Positions 1-9,706 are shown, counted from the first letter of the stretch. The stretch is 64,000 nucleotides of DNA from Asparagopsis taxiformis (GCA_030407315.1 JALQPE010000250.1:1-64000), one strand, 5' to 3'. Numbers and translations are program-made. Notes: a model not told the origin generated them from the sequence alone.

Positions 1-57
1 TGTTCACATGTGCATGTTTTTGAGAATAGCCCAAATTTTACTCAAATCAGGGTGTTC
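1..57. repeat. Left copy of palindrome-bearing repeat (partial)
   Basis: The window opens inside the right half of the hairpin found again at 4747-4782, 5250-5285 and 5639-5674. It continues with the same downstream sequence (tgagaatagcccaaatttta, then a variant of the 'caaatcagggtgt' tail). It has the same orientation as the right-hand copies, so gene 402-4334 sits between direct repeats. The outer boundary lies outside the window. Confidence 0.8.
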
Positions 58-401
58 CCCGGATAAAGGGGTGCTCGCAGCCGCCCCAAAAGCCGCCTAG
101 CTTGACAGCTGTAATTTTAACACATTACACAATCAAGGACACTGCCTGCTTCACGCCACCTCGTCAGGTTTCGAGAGCCCGACTCGGGCCCGTTCTGAAC
201 GGACACTCACATCTCGATTGCCTGTCTTGCATTCCAGCGGTCACGATAGGTGTGTACCTAACAAAAATTTCGGTTGTATTGTGTTATTATTTCCAGCGAT
301 TGGCGTTCACGACCATTCTTCAACTTAACGTGAAACATACCATCCACATCACTCGAATACGTCAACGTCAACCATCTCTTTTCCTTTCCAACTCAACAAC
401 C

Positions 402-3400
402 ATGGCGGATACGCATTTCAGCAGTTTGTTTTCAACGGTTTGCGGCGATCAAGTGAGCGCGTCAGCGGAGTCGCGCGGACTCAAGCGCGGCGTCGATGTC
501 GACTTGTTTGCGGACGTGGACGGTGCGGCTGTGCATATTGGGACGGCTTCGGTGAGCACTGCTGGTGGCGATGTTGGCCTTCCGCGCACGCTGCACAACC
601 ACAAGCTGCCGGAAACCGACGAGGCCGACTATATCGTCGTGCGCAACATTGCGACTAAGGACAAGTTCAAGGACCTCCCGTTCCCGTACATGTTTGATGG
701 CGCCGAGGGACCGCCGGAGACGATGGGTGGAGCATACGCCGCGGCGTTTTACCCTTGGGATACTCGGATGATGCGCCCCGCTGCGGAGGATGGCTCTAGC
801 GACATTCGTACCCCTGCTGCAGCGTCAAACTTCAACGCAGCGACGAACCAGGCCAGCTCGGGACGGATGCCCAGTACCGGTCCAGCAGGCGAAATCACTG
901 GTTCGGGGGGTACGAAGCATCCAGCACGCTCCGTCCCGGTTTCGGGAGGCACGAAGCGCCCTGCTCGCTCTGCCAGAGCCTCCAGTGGAGGCACGAAGCA
1001 CCCTGCTCGCTCCAACGTCACCGAAGCTACTACGCAGGACGTAACCGAGGTGGACGACGAACCGGAGGTGGCGGAAAGCATTCGTGAGCAGCAGGGGACG
1101 CAAATTATGGTGCCCAAGTTTGTGACGTCGGATTACGTCGGAGAAGGAGCGACTGTGTTGGTGAGGCAGCTAGTGGAACCGGCCGTGACCCTTCGCGATG
1201 TCAAAGAAGACCACGTGGAGGACCTGCGCAACAATATGTTGGCGGTGGGGTATGTGAGCTCTTCGCGTATCACTGTGACGGTGCTGAGGTCGCAGAACAC
1301 GCATTTGTCCGCCGACACGCGTCTGTTCCAGAATGGCAAATTCCATGCCAATGCGAACGTGACCGTGATCGACGGACTGCATCGTCTCAATGCTATGCAT
1401 AGCATTGCGGATGACTTCACGCGCCTCACCCGTATGCACAGAACCAAGCTGCCACAGGAGGCAAACCGCTTGCGCTGGGTTACTCAGCCTCTGGATGTGT
1501 ACTACCTTCGCCGCAAGGACGACAGTGATCTCCAGCCTCATGAGATCATCCACAAGAGTGCAGAGTCGAACCATACGACTGGGACGCAACTGACGGAGCG
1601 CTCCCTGGTTCGAATCTTGTCGTCCATCCAGCAGTTCATCCGTACGATTGCTGTTGCAAACAACGTGGAAAACGCTGGCGACTTGCGTGAGTCTGATGTC
1701 ATCCGAACATTGTTCGAGGCGCAGTTCATGGGGATGATGAATTCGACGAACACGGCTCGGCGGTGGACGCGTTTGGCTATAGCAACGCTGAAGCATCCTG
1801 TTCTCGACGACGTGTTGCGTGAGCTGAACAATTCCGAGCGCCGCAACGAGATTGGGATAACGCACCTGGACCACAAGATAGTGCGCGAGTTGCTGGAAGA
1901 AAACTTTGTCTTCGTCTTGCGTGGTCTTTCGGAGTACTTGAACCCTGCTCATGGCGGACGTCCGGATGGACGCTTTGACGTGAACGACTTTTATACATAC
2001 GTCCGTCGCGTGACTGCAATAGCAAATTCTCTGTACGCTGCGTTTGGGCGCCCAAAGAGTATTATGCGCAAGTCATTTCTGAGCACAGAGATGGCAATTG
2101 GGTCGGTTAAGCAGCCGAAGGAGTTGCAATGGCATCTCACCAATGCCATTGCAATGTATAGAGGGGACGACCGGAGCAGTGAGGTTCGAATGCGACGGAG
2201 AACCACGCGTTTACAGGATTTGGAAACGAACTTGAAAGAGTTTTTCAATCCGACATTGAAGAAGAAGACTAAGGCTCGACGCAAACGCCGCCCTTCTGCT
2301 GCCAATGTGAGACTCACTCACAAGAAGCAGCGGAATGTCGAACATGAGCCTGCTTCGCATGGCATCCGCCGCCGTTCACAGCGACTTCGCTCGACGGGGA
2401 GCACACGCCTCGAGGAAGAAGAGCCGGTTGTGGTACAACAATCCGCCGGGGAAGAAGAGCAGGCCGTTGTTGATAAACCCACCGATCAACAACAAGCCAC
2501 TGCTTCCGGTGATGAGGTTGACGAAGACTCCGCCCGTTCCCCCGATTCTGCCGTTGAGATTGTCCCCCAAGATAACCAACGTGCTGGTGCGACTCCCTCC
2601 AACCAAGAATCTGTCCATACCGCTTCGGACGAGGAAGACAAACAGGGTGCAGACGAGGGCCAAGTCGAAAGCAAGGGGGTCCGCGAAGTGACAATTACAT
2701 TCACTGTTCCGGAAGGAGTGGAAGTCGATGAAGACGGTTACATCGTTCGTGACTCTCCTTCTGAAGACGACCTCCTCTTCGACGACCGTATGCCGTCTCT
2801 TCCTGACGATTTCGAAGACCGAGCCGAAGGGCATCATCTGGCGCAGCGTCCCGCGGATGTCATCGCATCGGTGAGGGTTGGCTGTCTGCCCCCGATTGAG
2901 CTCAGGTTGTTATTGGAGAGTGTGGAAATCGATGAGGAGGGCAGAGAGGTGAGGTATTTGAAGCAAGTGGCGATGGACCCTGTGTTTGAGGGGCTGCATA
3001 TTCCGGAAGAACATCGGGCTCGTGTGCTATTCGAAATCGATCACGTCTATCCGATGTTCTTCGCAGCGTGGAAGATGGCTGCCAAGGCGATGTGTGAGCC
3101 TACATCGACGTTTCTACCCTCGAGGCTGGACTTTGCCCAGGTTGCGCGAATGTCTACAAGCTGGAAGGATTCGTATGAGGCCGGCACTGGTATGGCGTAC
3201 TTCCACAATTGCCGAACGGAAATCAACGAGCGAGGGTATACGGTGATGCACAATTTCGCGGATGTAAGCTACCTCGATGCGTCGGACAAGTTCCCCTTTG
3301 ACTTGGGTCTCATGGAAGAAATTCCTAACCAGGAATTGTTTCGGTACTTCTTGGGAACATGGGAGGGGGAGCAGGTGCACAAGGACCCTGGGAACCGGCA

Positions 3401-4334
3401 GCTGTGGAGTCCCATTGTCAATACAGGGGACGATGAAACAGATGAGAAGAACCGGAATGAGGGGAGGGCTCGCTTCACGTCTACACGCCAGTGCCTGGTT
3501 GACTATGCAGAGAACGACGAGACGCATATCGACCGGTTCAAGTTTGTGACGCGGCGAGCCCTACTGGATGTGTGGTTGGGAATCCTTGTCCGGCTGATAG
3601 GGCTGGAGGAGTGCGGTTTACCGGGAGAAAAACTTGTCATGCCGGCATCTGGGGGACGGTTTTTGATAACGGGAAAGGGGTGTCCTCGGCAGGTCCCACA
3701 CAATGATTTCCCTGTTCCTCCTCGCGACCGCAAAGATCAACTTCCGGGTTACTTTGTTATTGCCAACGGAGATGACCCATTCCCTATCTGGGTGTGTCCA
3801 GGGTCCCACAAGTACGTCTTTTCCAAAGCGCTGGAATTAGATATGTACGCCAAGACGATGAAGCTGAAGAAGGTAATCGTTCCGCCACGTTCAGTCTTCA
3901 TCGGTCACGGCCATGTACAACATGCCGGGGCAGGGCATGTCGACAGAGTTGTGTCACACACGACAACGAGGTATCACACGTATTTCAGGAATGCGTCGTA
4001 TCCGATTCCCGACAATGTTTCGTTTGGTTTCATCAGGCGGTTGGGATTCGAAGAAGAAGTCATCGCCAATGCTCCGCGCCGGTCTGCAAGGCAAAGTCAA
4101 CCGGCACCTGTCAATGTTCGCCACAAGACAGTTGTTCCCATCCCGGTCAAGAAAGATGGTAGGCCGAAGACAGGGCAGCTCCGAATGATGCGGATGAAGA
4201 CGACAGAACCTCGCAAGGATGTAATGCACACACCGAGTGTGGCCCCGGTAGTGCCTCTTCTGCCGGGACAACCTGGATATCTAGTTCACTATCATAGTGA
4301 GGACGAAGAGGAAGAACAGTTTTCCGACGGCTAG
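402..4334 (+). CDS. ParB-like / 2OG-Fe(II) dioxygenase-like fusion protein (1310 aa)
   Basis: This is a single uninterrupted reading frame. I start it at ATG 402 because of its strong Kozak-like context (caaccATGG). The frame is open further upstream, but without an earlier ATG that I would prefer. The N-terminal third contains a ParB/sulfiredoxin-like core with the signature DGLHRLNA at about residues 324-331, preceded by a 'VKEDHVEDLRNNM' helix. A basic segment at about 618-645 (KKKTKARRKRRPS) could be a nuclear signal. A long acidic, low-complexity linker follows. The C-terminal ~350 residues resemble a double-stranded beta-helix dioxygenase: HND (H1100, D1102), distal H1174 in QHAGAG, and R1190 about 16 residues later, fitting HxD...H...R for Fe(II) and 2-oxoglutarate. 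ParB-like domains occur beside TET/JBP-type base oxidases in phages (family knowledge). A nucleic-acid-modifying role is inference. A generic PhyH-like oxygenase is the alternative. Confidence 0.7.
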   Translation: MADTHFSSLFSTVCGDQVSASAESRGLKRGVDVDLFADVDGAAVHIGTASVSTAGGDVGLPRTLHNHKLPETDEADYIVVRNIATKDKFKDLPFPYMFDGAEGPPETMGGAYAAAFYPWDTRMMRPAAEDGSSDIRTPAAASNFNAATNQASSGRMPSTGPAGEITGSGGTKHPARSVPVSGGTKRPARSARASSGGTKHPARSNVTEATTQDVTEVDDEPEVAESIREQQGTQIMVPKFVTSDYVGEGATVLVRQLVEPAVTLRDVKEDHVEDLRNNMLAVGYVSSSRITVTVLRSQNTHLSADTRLFQNGKFHANANVTVIDGLHRLNAMHSIADDFTRLTRMHRTKLPQEANRLRWVTQPLDVYYLRRKDDSDLQPHEIIHKSAESNHTTGTQLTERSLVRILSSIQQFIRTIAVANNVENAGDLRESDVIRTLFEAQFMGMMNSTNTARRWTRLAIATLKHPVLDDVLRELNNSERRNEIGITHLDHKIVRELLEENFVFVLRGLSEYLNPAHGGRPDGRFDVNDFYTYVRRVTAIANSLYAAFGRPKSIMRKSFLSTEMAIGSVKQPKELQWHLTNAIAMYRGDDRSSEVRMRRRTTRLQDLETNLKEFFNPTLKKKTKARRKRRPSAANVRLTHKKQRNVEHEPASHGIRRRSQRLRSTGSTRLEEEEPVVVQQSAGEEEQAVVDKPTDQQQATASGDEVDEDSARSPDSAVEIVPQDNQRAGATPSNQESVHTASDEEDKQGADEGQVESKGVREVTITFTVPEGVEVDEDGYIVRDSPSEDDLLFDDRMPSLPDDFEDRAEGHHLAQRPADVIASVRVGCLPPIELRLLLESVEIDEEGREVRYLKQVAMDPVFEGLHIPEEHRARVLFEIDHVYPMFFAAWKMAAKAMCEPTSTFLPSRLDFAQVARMSTSWKDSYEAGTGMAYFHNCRTEINERGYTVMHNFADVSYLDASDKFPFDLGLMEEIPNQELFRYFLGTWEGEQVHKDPGNRQLWSPIVNTGDDETDEKNRNEGRARFTSTRQCLVDYAENDETHIDRFKFVTRRALLDVWLGILVRLIGLEECGLPGEKLVMPASGGRFLITGKGCPRQVPHNDFPVPPRDRKDQLPGYFVIANGDDPFPIWVCPGSHKYVFSKALELDMYAKTMKLKKVIVPPRSVFIGHGHVQHAGAGHVDRVVSHTTTRYHTYFRNASYPIPDNVSFGFIRRLGFEEEVIANAPRRSARQSQPAPVNVRHKTVVPIPVKKDGRPKTGQLRMMRMKTTEPRKDVMHTPSVAPVVPLLPGQPGYLVHYHSEDEEEEQFSDG

Positions 4335-4609
4335 ATATCTTAACAACAACTACTTTAGCAAACAATTATCGAGAATATAATCATCTCCTTTATCACTTTC
4401 AATCTATGAACCTACTATAATGCACTTCCGTTCCATGCTTTCAAACTAGATTGTCCATTCCCTAGTGGGTTGGAGCATGATTCCAGGACGATTCCCTCAC
4501 ATCTCTAGACTCGATGGTCTATGCTAGAAATAGCAGAACAATTGGGTTTATACGTGCTTCATCGCCAACTTGCTTCTGGTAATGGCTGGACGTGCACGAT
4601 ACACGATCA
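4335..4609. other. 3' flank of the ParB/dioxygenase gene
   Basis: AT-richer sequence after the stop codon, without a convincing ORF. It probably contains the 3' UTR. No unambiguous polyadenylation signal stands out. Confidence 0.4.
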
Positions 4610-4746
4610 CCTGAAATGGACGTCCGGTGGATGTCCAACTCAGATGCATTCCTGGCCGGCCCAGAAATTCTACAATTTCGGGCACAAAAAAATATTGCAA
4701 AAAACATCGATTTGGGCGGTCGATTGTGCCGTACGGCACACCCCCA

Positions 4747-4782
4747 TCTCAAAAACATGTTCACATGTGCATGTTTTTGAGA
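4747..4782. repeat. Perfect inverted repeat / hairpin, unit 1
   Basis: Arms tctcaaaaacatg and catgtttttgaga (13 bp) flank a 10-nt centre that itself contains CACATGTG. It is identical in position within the unit to 5250-5285 and 5639-5674. Confidence 0.9.
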
Positions 4783-5249
4783 ATAGCCCAAATTTTAATT
4801 CAAATCAGGGTGTCTAATTTGGCCACAACGGCCCCAGGCACCGGAACCGCCGCCCCGAGCGGGGTCATCACTGGCTTCTGTAAGCACTAACTGTAAGGCT
4901 AAATGGCGCCTAACGATGGGTCGATTCCAGGCTTCAAGCCTAAGTTATGCTAGGGTGACATCGTTTCCCCTGTTCCATCATGGTCCTGCCTTACTCCTCC
5001 ACGACAAACACTACTCACCCATCACGTTACTCGTATTCCGTGCACTTTGTATGAGTAGTGAACTCGCCTGCTTAGTTGCTGCAATGCGTGGATGTAGGCA
5101 GCACACGACCAACCTGAAATGGACGTCCGGTGGATGTCCATCTCAGATGCACTGCTGGCCAGCCCAGAAATTCTACAATTTCGGGCACAAAAAATCTTGC
5201 AAAAATCAACGATTTGGGCGGGTCGATTGTGCCGTACGGCACACCCCCA

Positions 5250-5285
5250 TCTCAAAAACATGTTCACATGTGCATGTTTTTGAGA
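5250..5285. repeat. Perfect inverted repeat / hairpin, unit 2
   Basis: Same 13-bp arms and 10-nt centre as 4747-4782. Confidence 0.9.
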
Positions 5286-5638
5286 ATAGCCCAAATTTTA
5301 ATTCAAATCAGGGTGTCTAATTTGGCCACAACGGCCCCAGGCACCGGCCACCGGCCCCGATCGGGGCTATCACTGGCTTCTGTAAGCACCAACTGTAAGG
5401 CTAAATGGCGTCTGACGAAGGGTCAATTTCAGGCTCAATACGCCAGGGACAGGTCTTGGTCCTTGTTCCATCATGGTCCCGCCCCGCTCTCTCACGACCA
5501 ACCTGAAATGGACGTCCGGTGGATGTCCAGCTCGATTGCATTGCTGGCCAGCCCAGAAATTCTAAAATTTCGGGCACAGAAAAATATTGCAAAAAACATC
5601 GATTTGGGCGGTCGATTGTGCCGTACGGCACACCCCCA

Positions 5639-5674
5639 TCTCAAAAACATGTTCACATGTGCATGTTTTTGAGA
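5639..5674. repeat. Perfect inverted repeat / hairpin, unit 3
   Basis: Same 13-bp arms and 10-nt centre as 4747-4782. The fourth unit is cut off before this element. Confidence 0.9.
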
Positions 5675-6025
5675 ATAGCCCAAATTTTAATTCAAATCAG
5701 GGTGTCTAATTTGGCCACAACGGCCCCAGGAACCGACCGCCGGCCCCGATCGGGGGCTATCACTGGCGTCTGTAAGCACCAACTGTAAGCCGGAGCCGGC
5801 TGCCGCCCCGATCGGGGCTATCACTGGCTTCTATTAGCACCAACTGTAAGCCAAAATCGCGTCTCACGAAGGGTCGATTTCAGGCTCAACACGTCAGGGA
5901 AAGGTCTTGGTCCTTGTTTCATCATGGTCCCGCCCCACCCTCTCGCGACCAACCTGAAATGGACGTCCGGTGGATGTCCAGCTCGATTGCATTGCTGGCC
6001 AGCCCAGAAATTCTAAAATTTCCGA

Positions 6026-6440
6026 AAAATCAATTTGGTGGCCCAGCATCTCCTGTGCCGAAAATTCCCGCACTCAGTTCTGATATACGTCTAGACGTGT
6101 TTCCCACTTGTACGCATCAGGGAAGGCGTCACGGAAGGTTGACACTACGCTACTTGTGTACCGCGTCGTCTGAAATAGCGAGTAGTGTTTGTTGTATAGT
6201 TGTGGAGTATGCGTCTAGTGGTTTGTAAAGCTTGCAGAACGGGATAGGGATGTGGGTGGCCCTATTTTATGAATACATGAGTACCAATATTCAGGGTTGA
6301 CAAAGCGGAAAGGCATAGGCTCATACATGTTTGAGATTGCATAGTAGAGAAAATATTTTCATCGAAATTTACATGGAGCTGATGGAGGTTTTAAGGATGA
6401 GGTATGAGAGGAAGAAAATTCTTCTGTGGTATGAGGATGT
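6026..6440. other. Unassigned spacer
   Basis: Mixed-composition DNA between the palindromic repeats and the purine-rich tract. No gene, RNA or repeat is supported. Confidence 0.4.
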
Positions 6441-7369
6441 GTTCTGTGGGGGGATGGAATCTTGGGATGGTACAGGGGGAGGTGGAAATGTACGGAGTGC
6501 GGGTTTAGAATGGATTGTGATTCGGAGAGGAGTGCCGACAAGCATATTATGGGGATTGGGGAGACGCTGCGGGGTGTTGGGGTAGTGAGGGCGGAGGAGG
6601 TGTTTAGGTGGGACCGTAGGAGGGTGCGGTTGAAGGCGCCGAGAGGAGGGGTTTTTAGGAAAGTGAGGAGAAAGAAGGGGAGGGGGTGGCGTCTGTTCTG
6701 GCTGTGGTGAGTGGGGATGTGATGGAGAAGAAGGGGGTTATTGTATTTGGGGAGGGAGGGGAGTGGGAGGAAGGGTGCGAAGTGGGGGGTTGATATGTGT
6801 TTCAGAGCGGGGAGGTTTCTGGGGATACGGCGGGGGAGCCACCCCGCAGTGCGGGAGCGTGGGCCGGTGGTGGTGGTGTATACGGTATCGAAGATGCGGA
6901 TGGCGTGGGGGCATGGAGCAGCTGAGGGAGGGAGGGGTGGAGCAGGTCGGGTACGGGATGGGGAGTGAGAGGTTTTGGAAGAGTAAGCTGCAGGGGAAGT
7001 TTGTGTAGAGGGCGAAGGAGAGGGGTTGAGGGTAGAGGAGAGAGGGTACTGAAGAACAATACGTTTCAAAGGTGATGGGGGAGAGCATGGTCGAGGAGAT
7101 AGGGGGTGTTTTGCCCTATTCTGAGGTAGTATGAGGACTGGTTATACGAAATCTGTACGGTAGAGCAGAAAAGTAGGTATGGAATGGAGGTGTGCACCGT
7201 GGAAGCGGGGATAGGTATCTGAAAATGCGTGCTAGAGTGGTATTGGGGGTGTTTGAGGTACAGTACGGGGGAGGTGAGCACCAACAGGAAGGGGGTGTGA
7301 GCGAGAGGATGAAAAAATTAAAGACAAAATTGGAGTCGACCGACAAGGAAAAATAGAGTGGTCGCCGTG
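6441..7369 (+). repeat. Purine/G-rich strand-asymmetric tract
   Basis: The plus strand is strongly enriched in G and A (runs such as gggaggggg, gagggagggagggg) over about 900 bp. Reading frames on both strands have biased composition (Pro/Ser/Thr/His-rich on minus, Gly/Arg-rich on plus), as expected from low-complexity DNA. I do not call them genes. Such a tract could form G-quadruplex or triplex structures (inference). Confidence 0.6.
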
Positions 7370-7669
7370 ATGGATGCGGACATCCATGTCGAGCACGGCG
7401 GCAGAAATTTCTGGGGTCGAAATTTTTGAATTTCTGAACCGGCGCCCGTCCTAGGTGGACATAGACATGGCGGAAGTCCATCCCGAGGGGGACATCCGTG
7501 GTACTAGAAACAATGAATGTCGCCCTAGTAATACTAGACGTACTAGACCGCATGGACGTCCGGTTCTAGGCGGACATCCAAAAATACTGGAGAACATGGA
7601 CGTCCGCCTAGTAATACTAGGTGTACTAGAGGTTGTGGACGTCCGCGTCCATTTCCGAGAACACAGACG
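7370..7669. repeat. Cluster of GGACGTCC / GGACATCC motifs and a short duplication
   Basis: Many copies of tGGACGTCCg and gcGGACATCCa-type motifs occur in both orientations. A direct duplication of 'cctagtaatactag' sits at about 7532 and 7608. The same GGACGTCC...GGATGTCC pair begins each repeat unit at 4610-5953, which links the two regions. The cluster ends at the left breakpoint of the retroelement array, with no telomere-like repeat at that junction. Confidence 0.6.
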
Positions 7670-8202
7670 TTGGACATGAAGGTATTCTTCAAACCCACCA
7701 ACAAATTATTATACTTGCCTGCTGCAAGCTCTCACCCTGGATCTATGAAAACAGGAATCATCATAGGAGAAGCTATACGATGCTTGAGAAATACAAGCCA
7801 AAAAGCTGAATGGCTGAAAGCTCTTCACTATATCTTCAAAGGACTTCTGAGAAGAGGATATGATGCCAACACCATCAAGAAGAAATGGAAACAAATTAAG
7901 TTCGAGCAGCGAACGAAACTAATTGAAACAAATTCAGTTAGAGAAAAACCAACAAGAGAAATCGTGACAACGCGATACAACAATAGCACATTTTTCCACT
8001 GGAAAAAATACTGATCAAGCTCCCCATCAAAGGAGTCCTGATCGACAGAAAACTCGGCGTCTATAACAAGAAGCAACAGGAAATTATCAACAATTGGCCC
8101 CCGCAAATAGTATATGGAGACTTTGCTAAACTTGGAAAGAAGCTCATCTCCGCCAAGGCCACTTGGGACTACTCCTTACTGCAGAAAAATCATTCATCCT
8201 GA
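7670..8202 (+). pseudogene. 3' fragment of PLE-A reverse transcriptase, frameshifted
   Basis: It corresponds to the C-terminal ~177 codons of the full RT, starting at the FFKPTNK region. An A-run at 8003-8008 has six A instead of the seven in all other copies, so the frame breaks after about 114 residues. The catalytic core (including YIDD) is absent because of the 5' truncation, so this copy cannot encode an active enzyme. Confidence 0.9.
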
Positions 8203-8452
8203 AATAAGTGGAGGAAAGCTGTCTTCTTATTGGATAAAAAGCCTGCAAAAATATCCCAAAACCCGCTAACAAACGATTTCCAAAAGGCACGAACCATAAT
8301 AGTTCCTGCCCCACCCACGTGTCATACTGCACTGGCGAGGGAAATTATCAGCCCCATAATAGATGCACAATGACTACATACCACCGCCGCACGGCGAATG
8401 CCCCCTACGATAGGATAAATAGTAGAATTTGGTAGCCACCAACGATACGGCA

Positions 8453-8501
8453 GGTAGGAGCTGAAGAAGATTTGATAAAAATCGAAACGTTCTCCGCTAC
8501 C
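8453..8501 (+). ncRNA. Hammerhead ribozyme, PLE-A copy 1
   Basis: Identical to the ribozyme described at 11562-11610. The catalytic box CTGAAGA begins at 8461. It lies about 250 nt after the RT stop. Confidence 0.8.
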
Positions 8502-8753
8502 TCACCGCCAAAGGTACTAGCCAATATCAGGTCCACCACAAGAAAGGTTGACCAAAATATCCTATTACCCCAGTGGTCTTCAGGAAACCCCGAAGACAAC
8601 CTTGGAAGCCCCTAGGATTGCCAAAACGATCCCCCAAAACCATCTGCCGCACAGCACCCCAAAACAACATTTGCCCAAATCCCCTATCAAAGGAATTCCA
8701 TTCTGGAAAGAAGCCAGCTGCCAGGTGTACAAGATCAACGCAAACCAAGGAAA

Positions 8754-9611
8754 ATGTCAGACCCAGGGTCGAAAAGACTTCGACTTCAACAGGCACTCAT
8801 GGGAACTACCAAACAGGCAGTAACCTCACCGCCCAAATGGACAGACAACATGATGAAATCTCATCTCACAGATGCAGGACATATGTTCAAGAAAATATGT
8901 GCGAAAGAATCAACCATCAAAAAGCTGAATGAACACATAGAGAAAGGAACAGTCCCGCGAAGCCTACGTTTGAACATCAAAGTTATGGTAACAAAAGAAC
9001 TTCAACAATCGATGAACGAAATTGTAGTACGGGCTGAGAAGGAATTTCATAGTCAAGTGATGAATGGTCTACTACAAGCCCGAAAAAAGGAATTGGATGA
9101 CATGAGAAAATCACTGACACTAAAAGAGCGAACCTGGAAAGATGAAACATACAATATTCTTATGCAACTACAGAGTGAAGGTCTATATAGAGACACACAC
9201 AGCTCGCCCGAACAGGACCTCGTCGAATGGACAAAAATTCTGGAAACGAAACAAACCACTCTGGAAAAAGAAATTCGCACCGAAGATCTCCTAAAGCGTA
9301 GAGCTCAGGAAATCGCAAGAAATGAACGGGAATCTATTGTACAAGAGGAAAGAGTTAACCAACTCCTGGACAACTCAGCAATTAATGCCCTCGAAAATAA
9401 GGTACAAATGCTGGAACAAAAGCTAAACAAAACCAACCCGAAAAAAGAACAGGCCAAGCCTCAGAAAGGTGGAGGCCAGAACAAACCTCAAGCGAAAAAG
9501 AAAAAAATTCCGAAGAAGAAAGAAAAAGGAAGGAAGGCAAAGGCCGGACGCGAAAACGAAAAGCCAGAACACAAGCCTGCCTCTCGGCGTTCAACACGCC
9601 GATCGGAATAA
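8754..9611 (+). CDS. PLE-A ORF1: coiled-coil, lysine-rich protein (285 aa)
   Basis: The ATG at 8754 lies in a good context (aaggaaaATGtc), about 70 nt into the unit. No enzymatic domain is visible. The N-terminal ~60 residues are mixed. Residues ~60-225 are rich in E, K, Q, L and R with heptad-like spacing, ending in ENKVQMLEQKLNKT, so a long coiled coil is likely. Residues ~230-285 are extremely basic (KKKKIPKKKEKGRKAKAGR, then RRSTRR), suited to RNA or DNA binding or nuclear localisation. Coiled-coil ORF1 proteins accompany Athena-type telomeric PLEs (family knowledge); here the role as an RNP structural protein is inferred. The last ~211 nt overlap the RT reading frame in the -1 register. 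Confidence 0.85.
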   Translation: MSDPGSKRLRLQQALMGTTKQAVTSPPKWTDNMMKSHLTDAGHMFKKICAKESTIKKLNEHIEKGTVPRSLRLNIKVMVTKELQQSMNEIVVRAEKEFHSQVMNGLLQARKKELDDMRKSLTLKERTWKDETYNILMQLQSEGLYRDTHSSPEQDLVEWTKILETKQTTLEKEIRTEDLLKRRAQEIARNERESIVQEERVNQLLDNSAINALENKVQMLEQKLNKTNPKKEQAKPQKGGGQNKPQAKKKKIPKKKEKGRKAKAGRENEKPEHKPASRRSTRRSE

Positions 9612-9706
9612 AACTTGAGAAGCTCTCCCCGGAAGCTAAAGCTGTCCTGAAAATTGGACACAAATTTGCTTTCAATGCAGACCTAAAACGGTCGCTCGCT
9701 TTGCTA

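Larger units (their letters stand above)
4610..6025 (+). repeat. Tandem palindrome-bearing repeats (four units)
   Basis: Four direct units begin with 'cctgaaatggacgtccggtg' at 4610, 5113, 5502 and 5953, so spacing is 503, 389 and 451 bp. The last unit is truncated. The first three contain, in order, a GGACGTCC palindrome, a perfect 14-bp palindrome GTGCCGTACGGCAC (4726-4739, 5229-5242, 5618-5631), and a hairpin with 13-bp arms. A GC-rich 'ccaggcaccgg' tail follows. Units differ by small substitutions and indels. All long reading frames here are different frames of the same repeat and are not treated as genes. Confidence 0.9.
7670..8685 (+). mobile_element. PLE-A copy 1 (5'-truncated)
   Basis: This copy begins abruptly inside the reverse transcriptase gene. 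About 14 nt (gttggacatgaagg) are shared at the breakpoint with the intact units. It keeps the last third of the RT gene, the 3' UTR and the hammerhead. Confidence 0.92.

Noticed and set aside
102..401. Upstream extension of the ParB/dioxygenase frame
   Set aside because: The extension lacks a preferred ATG, whereas ATG 402 has a strong context and a C/T-rich leader before it.
4521..5788. Several overlapping 60-180 codon frames on both strands
   Set aside because: They are different readings of the same palindromic repeat, recur with each unit and have no domain.
6331..7088. Frames of 72-236 codons, including a long Pro/Ser/Thr-rich minus frame
   Set aside because: Their composition follows from the purine-rich tract, and no motif or start context supports them.
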